Assembly (NCBI GenBank): GCA_017933995.1
Contig: JAGBKI010000062.1
Span: forward strand, 1 to 36,087
DNA length: 36,087 nt
DNA from: Bacteroidaceae bacterium
GTDB lineage: Bacteria > Bacteroidota > Bacteroidia > Bacteroidales > Bacteroidaceae
Reading direction: 5' to 3'
The translations under genes were made by a program, and so were the position numbers. Under the pieces are notes generated by a model. The model did not search any database. It had not been told where the DNA came from and saw only the letters and a list, made by a program, of their open reading frames with translations. Below are positions 16,799 through 23,186 of the stretch, piece after piece (position 1 is the stretch's first letter; each line of letters opens with the position of its first letter).

Positions 16799-16988
16799 CG
16801 AAAAAAAGCCGAACCGCAGCCTTAATCGCGCTTAAAACAGCCTATAACCCCTTGAGATAGGGATGAGTGTCGCATATCGACAACCACCAATGAAAACAAG
16901 CGTCAGCCAAACGCCTCGCGGTTCATCTTTTCCCACACAAAAGCGCCCTGAGCGCCCGTCATTCTTCTCTGTATCCACACAAATCTCC

Positions 16989-17072
16989 AAACTAAGCCTA
17001 AGTTTCGCCAAATTAAGCCTTAATTTGTACAAACTAAGCCTAAGTTTTTGCAATTTAAGCCTTAGTTTTGAG
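16989..17072. repeat. Family A array, second locus: four 21-bp units
   Basis: Units start at 16989, 17010, 17031 and 17052, each a 17-bp near-palindrome of the type AAACTAAGCCTAAGTTT with a 4-bp spacer. Short imperfect inverted flanks (ACAAATCTC and GAGATTGT) bracket the array. It belongs to the same family as 1534-1645, with three of the four units there in the opposite orientation. Because 21 is a multiple of three, both strands read through as heptapeptide repeats, which produces a spurious 119-residue frame. Confidence 0.88.
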
Positions 17073-17214
17073 ATTGTAAAGCCAACAGAAACGTTTGCAA
17101 CCACTGCGGATGGAAATTGCAGCCCCTCGCAGCTCTTTTGAAAGTATGTTCGCACAGCGGGTAAGCATTGCGGGAATGCCCAGAAAGCCAAAAGTTAAAA
17201 AAAGTTTCACGCCG

Positions 17215-17246
17215 TTTGGCCGATTGGGCGGAACGCCGTATTTTCG
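17215..17246 (+). promoter_or_regulatory. candidate promoter of the nuo operon
   Basis: TTTG at 17215-17218 is followed after 20 bases by TATTTTCG at 17239-17246, one mismatch from TAnnTTTG. This is the expected -33/-7 spacing for Bacteroidetes. Transcription would start near 17254 and the leader of about 155 bases would contain element E2. Confidence 0.5.
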
Positions 17247-17272
17247 CGGCCTAATCGGTTGCAACTTTATAA

Positions 17273-17386
17273 AGGTTTAATAAGGTTGAAAGGTTTAAGA
17301 AGTTTAATGCTGCGCCACGATAGCGCGGTTTTTGCCGGACGGATTAAACCTCTTAAACTTCTTAACCCCCTTAAACCTCTTATTGA
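17273..17386. repeat. Family E palindromic element E2, in the nuo leader
   Basis: The left arm has GGTTTAATAA, GGTTGAAA and GGTTTAAGAA units; the right arm repeats TTAAACNNC with an exact 9-bp period. The 34-base core (17309-17342) is the reverse complement of the E3 core type: CCGTCCGGC is on the right-hand side here. Positioned between the candidate nuo promoter and nuoA, it would form a long hairpin in the 5' leader. Confidence 0.85.
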
Positions 17387-17410
17387 GAGAAATCACAAAC
17401 ACAATAACAA

Positions 17411-17761
17411 ATGAATTTCACTTTGTTTGTCGCGGCGGTGCTGACGGGCGTGGGCTTCGTGGCCATCGTCACGCTGCTGGCCCGCCTGCTGGCGCCGCGC
17501 AGCTTCAACGCGCAGAAGGAGGAGCCGTATGAATGCGGCGTGCCCACGCGCGGAGGCTCGTGGATGCAGTTCCGCGTGGGCTACTACCTCTTCGCCATCC
17601 TGTTCCTCATGTTCGACGTGGAGACGATGTTCCTCTTCCCCTGGGCCGTCGTGATGAGGACGATGGGTCCGGCAGGACTGACGGCAGTCCTGTTTTTCCT
17701 TGCAATTTTAGTTCTGGGCCTGGCCTACGCCTGGAGGAAAGGAGCGTTGAGATGGCGCTGA
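17411..17761 (+). CDS. nuoA: complex I subunit NuoA
   Basis: A 116-residue membrane subunit of NADH-quinone oxidoreductase-type complex I. It has three hydrophobic segments, with the conserved loop (YECGVPTRGGSW) and FDVETMFLFPWA between helices one and two; this loop borders the quinone chamber. Length and order match the family. It is the first gene of the operon, 24 bases after element E2, and its last ten bases overlap the nuoB start, so the two are translationally coupled. No other start codon gives the first helix. Confidence 0.96.
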   Translation: MNFTLFVAAVLTGVGFVAIVTLLARLLAPRSFNAQKEEPYECGVPTRGGSWMQFRVGYYLFAILFLMFDVETMFLFPWAVVMRTMGPAGLTAVLFFLAILVLGLAYAWRKGALRWR

Positions 17762-18387
17762 AACGACCTGCAATCAAGAACATCCCATACGAGGAGTTCA
17801 AGGACAACGAGACGTTCGAGCGCCTCGTCGAGGAACTGAACCAGAACGGTGTGAACATCGCCGTGCGCAGCCTTGACTGGCTGTTCGACTGGGGCCGTTC
17901 GCACTCGCTGTGGCCCCTGACGTTCGCCACGAGTTGCTGCGGCATCGAGTTTATGGCCGTGTGCGCCGCGCGCCACGACATCGCGCGCTTCGGTTTCGAG
18001 GTGACGCGCAACAGCCCGCGCCATGCCGACGTCATCCTGGTGAGCGGCACGATTGTCAAGAAGATGGCGCCGGTGCTGAAACGCCTGTACGACCAGATGG
18101 CCGACCCGAAGTACGTCATCGCCATCGGCGCGTGCAGCGTGAGCGGCGGCCCGTTCCGCAAGAGCTACCACGTGGTGCAGGGCGTGGACGAGATTATCCC
18201 CGTCGACGTCTACGTGCCCGGCTGCCCGCCGCGCCCGGAGTCGTTCCTCTACGGTATGATGCAGCTGCAGCGCAAGGTGAAGGTGGAGCAGTTCTTCGGC
18301 ACCACCAACCGCAAGGAGCGCGACCCCTTCAAACAGGAGTACAAGGAGCGCAGCGAGAAGATACTTGCGCAGCAAGAGGAGGCTTAA
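17752..18387 (+). CDS. nuoB: complex I subunit NuoB (cluster N2)
   Basis: A 211-residue peripheral subunit carrying the terminal 4Fe-4S cluster N2, which passes electrons to quinone. All four ligands are seen: tandem C62-C63 in TSCCGIEFM, C128 in GACSVSGGPF and C158 in VPGCPPRPES. The start at 17752 (ATGGCGCTG) lies inside the end of nuoA, a ten-base overlap in another frame. A frame open from 17533 is only the shadow of nuoA. The C-terminal 30 residues are charged (KERDPFKQEYKERSEK) and longer than in some homologues. Element F1 fills the gap to nuoCD. Confidence 0.97.
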   Translation: MALKRPAIKNIPYEEFKDNETFERLVEELNQNGVNIAVRSLDWLFDWGRSHSLWPLTFATSCCGIEFMAVCAARHDIARFGFEVTRNSPRHADVILVSGTIVKKMAPVLKRLYDQMADPKYVIAIGACSVSGGPFRKSYHVVQGVDEIIPVDVYVPGCPPRPESFLYGMMQLQRKVKVEQFFGTTNRKERDPFKQEYKERSEKILAQQEEA

Positions 18388-18390
18388 CCT

Positions 18391-18492
18391 AAGTAAAAAT
18401 GAAAAAATAATAATTAAAAGTGGTGTTTGGCTTGGCCGCGCACTTTGCCCCAGCCATCACAATTTTCATTTTTACTTTTTAATTTAATCAGA
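18391..18492. repeat. Family F hairpin element F1, between nuoB and nuoCD
   Basis: The left arm AAGTAAAAATGAAAA (18391-18405) pairs perfectly over 15 bases with 18463-18477. The arms continue as A/T-rich 7-bp units (TAAAAAT, GAAAAAA, TAATAAT, TAAAAGT) around a GC-rich centre of about 40 bases. It fills almost the whole 111-base gap between two co-directional genes and would be a long AU-rich hairpin in the mRNA. Confidence 0.8.
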
Positions 18493-18498
18493 ATAACA

Positions 18499-20064
18499 AT
18501 GAACCTACAATACACCCCCGTCGCCCCCGAGGCGCTGCACGCTGAATGTCTGCGGCTGCGCGAGGAGGAGATGATGGACTTCCTGGTGTTCCTCACGGGG
18601 CTTGACCTCGGTGAGGAGGGCTTCGGCGTGGTCTACCAGCTGGAAAGCACGCAGACGGGCAAGCAGGTGAACCTGCGCTGCGTCACGCCCGACCGCGAGC
18701 GTCCCGTGCTGCCCACCGTGAGCGACATCTGGGACATCGCCAACATCTACGAGCGCGAGGCTTACGACTACCTCGGCATCATCTTTACCGGCCACCCCGA
18801 CATGCGCCGCATCTTCCTGCGCGAGGACTGGGTGGGCCACCCCCTGCGCAAGGACGACAAGCCCGAAGAGCAGAACCCCCTGCGCATGGACAACGAGCCG
18901 CTGAGCGACACGACGTGGCAGTACGAACTCTCGCAGGACGGCACGCTCACCAAGCGCGAGAACGTCGTCTTCGCGCCGAGCGACTACGTCGTGAACATCG
19001 GCCCGCAGCACCCCTCTACCCACGGCGTGCTGCACTTCCGCGTGGCCATCGAGGGCGAGACCATACGCCGCGTGGATCCCGTGCTGGGCTACATACACCG
19101 TGGCATCGAGAAGATGAACGAGAGCATGACCTACCCGCAGATGCTCGCCCTGACCGACCGTATGGACTACCTCGGCGCGATGCAGAACCGCCACGCGCTC
19201 TGCAAGGTCATCGAGGAGGCCATGGGCGTCGAGGTGAGCGACCGCGTGAAGGTCATCCGCACCATTATGGACGAGTTGCAGCGTATCGACTCGCACATCC
19301 TCTTCTTCTCCTGTCTGGCGCAGGACCTCGGCGCCACTACCGCCTTCATCTACGGTTTCCGCGACCGCGAGAAAATCCTCGACATCTTCGAGGAGACCTG
19401 TGGCGGACGCCTCATCCTGAACTACAACACTATCGGCGGCGTGATGCACGACCTGCACCCCAACTTCGTGAGCCGTGTCAAGGAGTTCATCCCCGTGATG
19501 CGCAAGGGGTTGAAAGAATACCACGACCTGTTCACGGGCAACGTCATCGCGCGCAACCGTATGGAGGGCGTGGGTATTCTGACCAAGGAGCAGGTCATCG
19601 CGATGGGCTGCACCGGCGGCACGGGGCGCGCCTCGGGCTGGCACAACGACCTGCGCAAACTGCGCCCCTACGACGCCTACGACCGCGTGGAGTTCGACGA
19701 AATCACCTTCACCAAGGGCGACAGCTTCAGCCGCTACATGGTGCGTATGGACGAGATTGAGCAGAGCCTGCGCATCATCGAGCAACTCATCGACAACATC
19801 CCCGAGGGGCCGTTCCAGGAGAAGATGAAGCCCATCATCAAGGTGCCCGAGGGCGTGTACTACAGCGCCGTGGAAGGCTCGCGCGGCCAGTTCGGCGTCT
19901 ACCTCGAAAGCCGTGGCGACAAGAGCCCCTACCGCGTGCACTACCGCAGCACCGGCCTGCCGCTGGTTTACGCCATGAACGCCGCCTGCCGTGGCAACCT
20001 CATCGCCGACCTTGTGACCATCGGCGGCACGTTCGACTACATCGTGCCGGATATTGACAGGTAA
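18499..20064 (+). CDS. nuoCD: fused complex I subunit NuoCD
   Basis: A 521-residue fusion of the two peripheral-arm subunits NuoC and NuoD. NuoC is short (about residues 25-120) and ends with its signature IYEREAYDYLGIIFTGHPDMRR; the usual first segment of NuoC is largely missing. NuoD follows from about residue 160 (NIGPQHPSTHGVLHF, H171 and H175) and includes TDRMDYLGAMQN and the late GESRG-like EGSRGQFGVYL, which shape the quinone site. The start is the ATG at 18499. The frame is open 24 codons upstream but that part lies in element F1. A nuoCD fusion is also known from E. coli and is usual in Bacteroidetes. It sits between elements F1 and F2. Confidence 0.95.
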   Translation: MNLQYTPVAPEALHAECLRLREEEMMDFLVFLTGLDLGEEGFGVVYQLESTQTGKQVNLRCVTPDRERPVLPTVSDIWDIANIYEREAYDYLGIIFTGHPDMRRIFLREDWVGHPLRKDDKPEEQNPLRMDNEPLSDTTWQYELSQDGTLTKRENVVFAPSDYVVNIGPQHPSTHGVLHFRVAIEGETIRRVDPVLGYIHRGIEKMNESMTYPQMLALTDRMDYLGAMQNRHALCKVIEEAMGVEVSDRVKVIRTIMDELQRIDSHILFFSCLAQDLGATTAFIYGFRDREKILDIFEETCGGRLILNYNTIGGVMHDLHPNFVSRVKEFIPVMRKGLKEYHDLFTGNVIARNRMEGVGILTKEQVIAMGCTGGTGRASGWHNDLRKLRPYDAYDRVEFDEITFTKGDSFSRYMVRMDEIEQSLRIIEQLIDNIPEGPFQEKMKPIIKVPEGVYYSAVEGSRGQFGVYLESRGDKSPYRVHYRSTGLPLVYAMNAACRGNLIADLVTIGGTFDYIVPDIDR

Positions 20065-20069
20065 ACTTT

Positions 20070-20236
20070 CAATTAATAAATAAAAAGTAATAGTTAAAAG
20101 TTTAGGATGTTGCGGCGGGTTCGGGCTGCATAGTATTGCGGCTTCCAAGGCCGCCCGAACGACGAAAGGCTTGCGAAATAATGCCTGCCACGGCAAACTC
20201 AACTTTTCACTTTTATTTTTTAACTTTTAATTAGAA
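20070..20236. repeat. Family F hairpin element F2, between nuoCD and nuoH
   Basis: A/T-rich arms of 7-bp units (TAAAAAG, TAATAGT, TAAAAGT on the left; ACTTTTC, ACTTTTA, TTTTTTA, ACTTTTA on the right) enclose a GC-rich centre of about 100 bases. The centre has its own stem, GTTCGGGC (20119-20126) with GCCCGAAC (20153-20160), and an inner GCGGC/GCCGC. The reverse complement of its right arm closely matches the left arm of F3, so the two elements lie in opposite orientation. Confidence 0.78.
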
Positions 20237-20238
20237 TT

Positions 20239-21318
20239 ATGTTCGACTTCACAATAATCACAAACTGGCTTCACACGCTGCTCGTGGGCGTGCTGCCCGA
20301 GTGGGCGGCGGTGCTGACGGAGAGCGTGCTGGTGGCCGTGGTCATCATCTCGCTGGCCGCCATCTTCGCCATGGTGCTCATCTACATGGAGCGCAAGGTG
20401 TGCGCCTTCTTCCAGTGCCGCCTCGGCCCCAACCGCGTGGGCAAGTGGGGACTGCTGCAACTCTTCGCCGACGTGTTCAAGATGTTGCAGAAGGAAATCA
20501 TCAAGATGCGCCAGACCGACCGCTTCCTGCACGACCTGGCCCCCTTCTTCGTCATCACGGCCTCGATGATAACCATCGCCTGCCTGCCGTGGAACAAGGG
20601 CGCGCAAATCCTTGACTTCAACATCGGCGTCTTCTTCTTCCTCGCCGTGAGCAGCGTCAGCGTCGTGGGCATCCTGCTCGCGGGCTGGGGCAGCAACTCC
20701 AAGTACCCCCTCATCGGCGCCATGCGCAGCGGCGCGCAGATCATCAGCTACGAAATCTCCATCGGCATCACGATGCTCACCGTCATCTGCCTCACCGGCA
20801 CGATGCAGATCAGCGAGATTGTCGAGCAGCAGTACACCGAGGGGTGGAATATCTTCCGCGGCCACCTGCCTATGGTCGTCGCTTTCCTTATTTATATGAT
20901 AGCGGGCAACGCCGAGTGCAACCGCGGCCCGTTCGACCTACCCGAGAGCGAGAGCGAACTGACCGCCGGCTACCACACCGAGTACAGCGGTATGCACTTC
21001 GGCTACTTCTACCTGGCCGAGTACATGAACCTGTTCATCAGCGCCGGCCTGGCCACGACCGTGTTCCTCGGCGGCTGGGCGCCCCTGCACATCGCCGGCC
21101 TCGACGGCTTCAACCACGCCATGGACTACATACCCGGCGTGGTGTGGTTCGTGGGCAAGGCCCTGTTCGTCGTGTTCCTCTTCATGTGGGAGCGCTGGAC
21201 GCTGCCCCGCCTGCGCATCGACCACATCCTCACGCTCGAATGGAAATACCTGATGCCCATCAGCCTCGTCAACCTCGTGGTGATGGCGCTCGTCGTAGCC
21301 TTCGGCATTCACTTCTAA
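20239..21318 (+). CDS. nuoH: complex I subunit NuoH
   Basis: A 359-residue membrane subunit with about eight helices that joins the quinone chamber to the proton-pumping arm. Signatures are ERKVCAFFQCRLGPNRVGKWG in the first cytoplasmic loop, GWGSNSKYPLIGAMRSGAQIISYEI, and the acidic AECNRGPFDLPESESELTAGY with conserved glutamates lining the E-channel. Length is close to the usual 325-350. The ATG at 20239 is directly behind element F2. nuoI starts 15 bases after the stop, without an element between them. Confidence 0.97.
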   Translation: MFDFTIITNWLHTLLVGVLPEWAAVLTESVLVAVVIISLAAIFAMVLIYMERKVCAFFQCRLGPNRVGKWGLLQLFADVFKMLQKEIIKMRQTDRFLHDLAPFFVITASMITIACLPWNKGAQILDFNIGVFFFLAVSSVSVVGILLAGWGSNSKYPLIGAMRSGAQIISYEISIGITMLTVICLTGTMQISEIVEQQYTEGWNIFRGHLPMVVAFLIYMIAGNAECNRGPFDLPESESELTAGYHTEYSGMHFGYFYLAEYMNLFISAGLATTVFLGGWAPLHIAGLDGFNHAMDYIPGVVWFVGKALFVVFLFMWERWTLPRLRIDHILTLEWKYLMPISLVNLVVMALVVAFGIHF

Positions 21319-21333
21319 ACCCACGGCGCAGTT

Positions 21334-22083
21334 ATGTCTACATATAAGGAAAAATCATACTTCGAGGGTCTCGCCTGCGGCATCAAGTCGGTGGCTGTGG
21401 GTCTGAAGACCACGATGCGCGAACTGTTCGTGAAGAAAATCACGCAGCAGTATCCCGAGAACCGCAAGGAACTGGTGATGTTCGACCGCTTCCGCGGCTC
21501 GCTCACCATGCCCCACAACGAGAAGAACGAGCACAAGTGCGTGGCCTGCGGCATCTGCCAGATGCAGTGCCCCAACGGCACCATCAACGTGGTCAGCGAG
21601 ATGGTGGAGGCCGACGGCAAGAAGAAGAAACAGCTTGTGCGCTACGAGTACAACCTCGGTTCGTGCATGTTCTGCAACCTGTGCGTCACGGCCTGTCCGC
21701 ACGGTGCCATCGAGTTCGACCAGAGTTTCGAGAACGCCGTTTTCGACCGTTCCAAACTCATCCTCACGCTCAACAAGCCCGGCTCCAAGGTGGCCGAGAA
21801 AGCCAAGCCCGCCCTCACGCCCGAGATGCAGGCCAAGATAGCCGCCGCCAAGGCCGCGAAAGCCGCCAAGGAAGGCGGTGAGGCCGCTCCCGCCGCCCCC
21901 GCTGCTGCGCCCGCCGAGGCCGCCGCGCCTGCTCAGGCAGCACCCGCCGCCAAGCCCGCCCGCCAGTTCTCGCCCGAGATGCTGGCCAAGATTGAGGCCG
22001 CCAAGGCCAAGAAAGCCGCCCGCGAGGCCGCAGCGAAAGCCGCAGCCGAGGCCGGGGAAGTGAAACCCGAAGAAAACAAGTAA
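21334..22083 (+). CDS. nuoI: complex I subunit NuoI with Ala/Lys/Pro-rich C-terminal extension
   Basis: A 249-residue ferredoxin-like subunit holding clusters N6a and N6b. Two 4Fe-4S motifs are clear: C69-x2-C72-x2-C75-x3-C79 and C111-x2-C114-x2-C117-x3-C121. The normal NuoI part ends near residue 155. About 93 further residues are almost only Ala, Lys, Pro and Glu, with two copies of a helix-like block, LTPEMQAKIAAAKAAKAAKE (161-180) and FSPEMLAKIEAAKAKKAARE (212-231), joined by an Ala/Pro linker. The extension is in frame with no stop and keeps the local codon bias, so it is part of the gene. In a complex without NuoE, NuoF and NuoG this subunit is the outermost iron-sulfur carrier, so the tail could help dock an electron donor; that is inference. 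nuoJ follows after six bases. Confidence 0.95.
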   Translation: MSTYKEKSYFEGLACGIKSVAVGLKTTMRELFVKKITQQYPENRKELVMFDRFRGSLTMPHNEKNEHKCVACGICQMQCPNGTINVVSEMVEADGKKKKQLVRYEYNLGSCMFCNLCVTACPHGAIEFDQSFENAVFDRSKLILTLNKPGSKVAEKAKPALTPEMQAKIAAAKAAKAAKEGGEAAPAAPAAAPAEAAAPAQAAPAAKPARQFSPEMLAKIEAAKAKKAAREAAAKAAAEAGEVKPEENK

Positions 22084-22089
22084 AGCCGT

Positions 22090-22602
22090 ATGGACTCCTA
22101 CAATATCATGTTCGTAGTGCTGGCAGGCATCATCGTTGCCTCGTCGGTGCTCACCGTGGTGACGCGCAGCATCATGCGTGCCGCCACCTACCTGTTCTTC
22201 GCCCTGCTCGGCACGGCTGGAATGTACTTCCTGATGGGCTACACCTTCCTCGGCGCGGTGCAGACGATGGTCTACGCCGGAGGCATCATCGTGCTCTACG
22301 TGTTCGCCATCCTGCTGACGCGTGGCACGAAGGACCGCATCAGCGAGAACACCCGCTCCAAGATAGCGCTCAGCGCGCTGCTGTCGCTTGTGGGCTTCGG
22401 CCTCGTGGCCTTCATCATCTTCACGGCCAACCTGCGCGCCCAGGTGATCACCGCGCCCGACGAGAGCGTGATGAACATGTCGACCCTTGGCAGGAACCTG
22501 CTCTCCACCGACCCGGACGGCTACCTGCTGCCCTTCGAGGCCGTCAGCGTGCTGCTCCTGGCCTGCATCGTGGCAGGCGTGATGATTGCACGCAAACGCT
22601 AA
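22090..22602 (+). CDS. nuoJ: complex I subunit NuoJ
   Basis: A 170-residue membrane subunit with five hydrophobic segments. The third carries the signature FLGAVQTMVYAGGIIVLYVF, the pi-bulge helix that couples quinone chemistry to proton movement. It starts six bases after nuoI and is probably coupled to it. Its stop is followed within four bases by element E3, which separates it from nuoK, although in most bacteria nuoJ and nuoK are adjacent or overlap. Confidence 0.95.
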   Translation: MDSYNIMFVVLAGIIVASSVLTVVTRSIMRAATYLFFALLGTAGMYFLMGYTFLGAVQTMVYAGGIIVLYVFAILLTRGTKDRISENTRSKIALSALLSLVGFGLVAFIIFTANLRAQVITAPDESVMNMSTLGRNLLSTDPDGYLLPFEAVSVLLLACIVAGVMIARKR

Positions 22603-22605
22603 TAC

Positions 22606-22720
22606 GAAGTTTAATAAGGTTGAAAAGGTTTAATAAAGTTTAATCCGTCCGGCCTCGGCCTGCGTTTCGTGGCGTAGCATTAAACCTCTTAAACTTCTTA
22701 AACCCCTTAAACTTCTTAAA
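22606..22720. repeat. Family E palindromic element E3, between nuoJ and nuoK
   Basis: The left arm is almost identical to that of E4 (about two differences in 46 bases) and contains TTTAATAAGG and TTGAAAAGG units. The right arm is TTAAACNNC repeated with an exact 9-bp period. The 34-base core (22645-22678) starts with CCGTCCGGC and ends CGTGGCGTAGC. It fills most of the 132-base gap. Confidence 0.87.
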
Positions 22721-22734
22721 AAAACACCTCACGA

Positions 22735-23043
22735 ATGATACAGATAGAATACATCCTGATTGTCTCCGCCGTGATGATGTTTGCCGGCATCTTCGGCTTC
22801 TTCACGCGCCGCAGCACGCTGGCCATCCTGCTCTCCATCGAGCTGATGCTCAACGCCACGGACCTGAACTTCGCCGTCATCAACCGCCTGATGCACACCG
22901 GCGGGCACGAAGGCTACTTCTTCACGCTCTTCAGCATCGCCATCTCCGCCGCCGAGAGCGCCGTGGCCATCGCCATTATGATTAACATCTACCGACAGCT
23001 CAAGGACACCACCGCCGACAAGCTCTCGAAACTCAAATGGTAA
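22735..23043 (+). CDS. nuoK: complex I subunit NuoK
   Basis: A 102-residue membrane subunit with three helices, an MrpC-like part of the proton path. Both conserved acidic residues inside the membrane are present: E36 in LLSIELMLNATDLNF and E74 in ISAAESAVAIAI. Length is normal. The ATG at 22735 comes 14 bases after element E3; element F3 follows the stop and leads to nuoL. Confidence 0.95.
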   Translation: MIQIEYILIVSAVMMFAGIFGFFTRRSTLAILLSIELMLNATDLNFAVINRLMHTGGHEGYFFTLFSIAISAAESAVAIAIMINIYRQLKDTTADKLSKLKW

Positions 23044-23183
23044 CTCGTAAATTAAAAGTTAAAAGATAAAAAGTAAAAGTTGAGAATGGTATAGCCGCGT
23101 AAAAGGACGGCGAGAAGTTCAACTTCTCAATGCAAACGGTGACCCCACTTTTACTTTTTAATTATTACTTTTTACTTAAAAGA
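23044..23183. repeat. Family F hairpin element F3, between nuoK and nuoL
   Basis: The left arm is a clean run of 7-bp units TAAAAGT, TAAAAGA, TAAAAAG, TAAAAGT (23053-23080). The right arm mirrors it with CTTTTTA-type units (about 23147-23178). The centre holds a near-perfect palindrome GAGAAGTTCAACTTCTC. The arms show the clearest 7-bp period of all four F copies. Confidence 0.82.
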
Positions 23184-23186
23184 CTT

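Noticed and set aside
16832-17191. A 119-residue minus-strand frame with heptapeptide repeats (KLRLSLY-like)
   Set aside because: The repeats come from the 21-bp family A array, which reads as heptads on both strands. The flanking residues have no protein-like pattern, and no promoter or usual start context is present.
17411-17761. Possible nuoEFG genes hidden in other frames near nuo
   Set aside because: All gaps of the operon were read. None is long enough or shows the FMN, NADH or extra iron-sulfur motifs of those subunits.
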